Below are positions 14,085 through 14,115 of a stretch of 14,115 nt of DNA, piece after piece. The stretch covers positions 1-14,115 of the forward strand of contig WVZH01000209.1 of NCBI GenBank assembly GCA_011772595.1. The letters are read 5' to 3'. A program made the position numbers and the translations under genes. Each line of letters begins with the position of its first letter. Position 1 is the stretch's first letter. The notes beneath the pieces are model-generated. The model searched no databases, was not told where the DNA came from, and saw nothing but the letters and a program-made list of their open reading frames with translations. The DNA is from Anaerolineales bacterium (lineage in GTDB: Bacteria; Chloroflexota; Anaerolineae; Anaerolineales; E44-bin32).

Positions 14085-14115
14085 TCATTGCGAGCTGAAG
14101 GCGATGCAATCTCCT
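14085..14115 (+). repeat. Intergenic REP-like repeat of the CATTGCGAG...GCAATCTC type, cut by the window end
   Basis: TCATTGCGAG (14085-14094) is followed after 12 nt by GCAATCTCCT to the window edge. Terminal ATTGC and GCAAT are inverted. Elements with this pair of ends recur in intergenic DNA of many bacteria including Chloroflexota; this is from memory and was not searched. The same 10-mer TCATTGCGAG also occurs at 13043-13052 after plsY. The rest of the 13929-14115 region holds no gene that I can support. Confidence 0.55.

Overview
The window looks like chromosomal housekeeping DNA from a bacterium of moderate GC content, most likely a member of the Chloroflexota (Anaerolineae or a relative). 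This is an inference. It rests on the gene mix (a redox regulator Rex, an Obg with the C-terminal OCT domain, a small zinc-ribbon protein, a split FeoB with a DtxR-FeoA fusion, a Mn-type SOD next to a dicluster ferredoxin) and on a CATTGCGAG...GCAATCTC repeat at the right edge. No 16S or other decisive marker is present. Protection against oxygen is suggested by the SOD. There are no tRNAs, rRNAs, insertion sequences or CRISPR arrays.

Layout. At the left edge is the 3' end of mreB (+), closed by a strong hairpin terminator. The terminator faces rex (-). Rex and obg-nadD (+) are divergent and share a promoter region that holds a palindrome. nadD overlaps the end of obg by 13 nt. Converging on nadD is a three-gene minus-strand operon, read as EamA transporter, then zinc-ribbon protein, then SseA-type sulfurtransferase. 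The last two overlap by 4 nt. Divergent from it is a good sigma70 promoter driving a Mn-type superoxide dismutase, followed after 54 nt by a dicluster ferredoxin with a long acidic tail. The pair ends in a hairpin terminator. An aspartase/class II fumarase family lyase follows on the plus strand.

The most distinctive part is the iron-uptake operon on the minus strand (11506 down to 8200). A membrane-anchored DtxR-type regulator fused to two FeoA-like domains is followed by a FeoB GTPase-only protein and then a FeoB membrane-only protein. The genes overlap by 4 and by 1 nt (or 4 nt). Its promoter carries two near-identical 9-bp direct repeats spaced two helical turns apart, one of which resembles a DtxR half-site. 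Transcribed away from it is a stand-alone JAMM/MPN-domain peptidase, followed by a divergent PlsY-family acyltransferase. The window ends with an unrecognised polytopic membrane protein (-), whose promoter would give an almost leaderless mRNA, and then an intergenic repeat.

Functional themes are redox balance and NAD (Rex, NadD), oxidative stress and electron transfer (SOD, ferredoxin), and regulated ferrous iron import (Feo operon). Function calls are by recognising motifs by eye; no database search was run.
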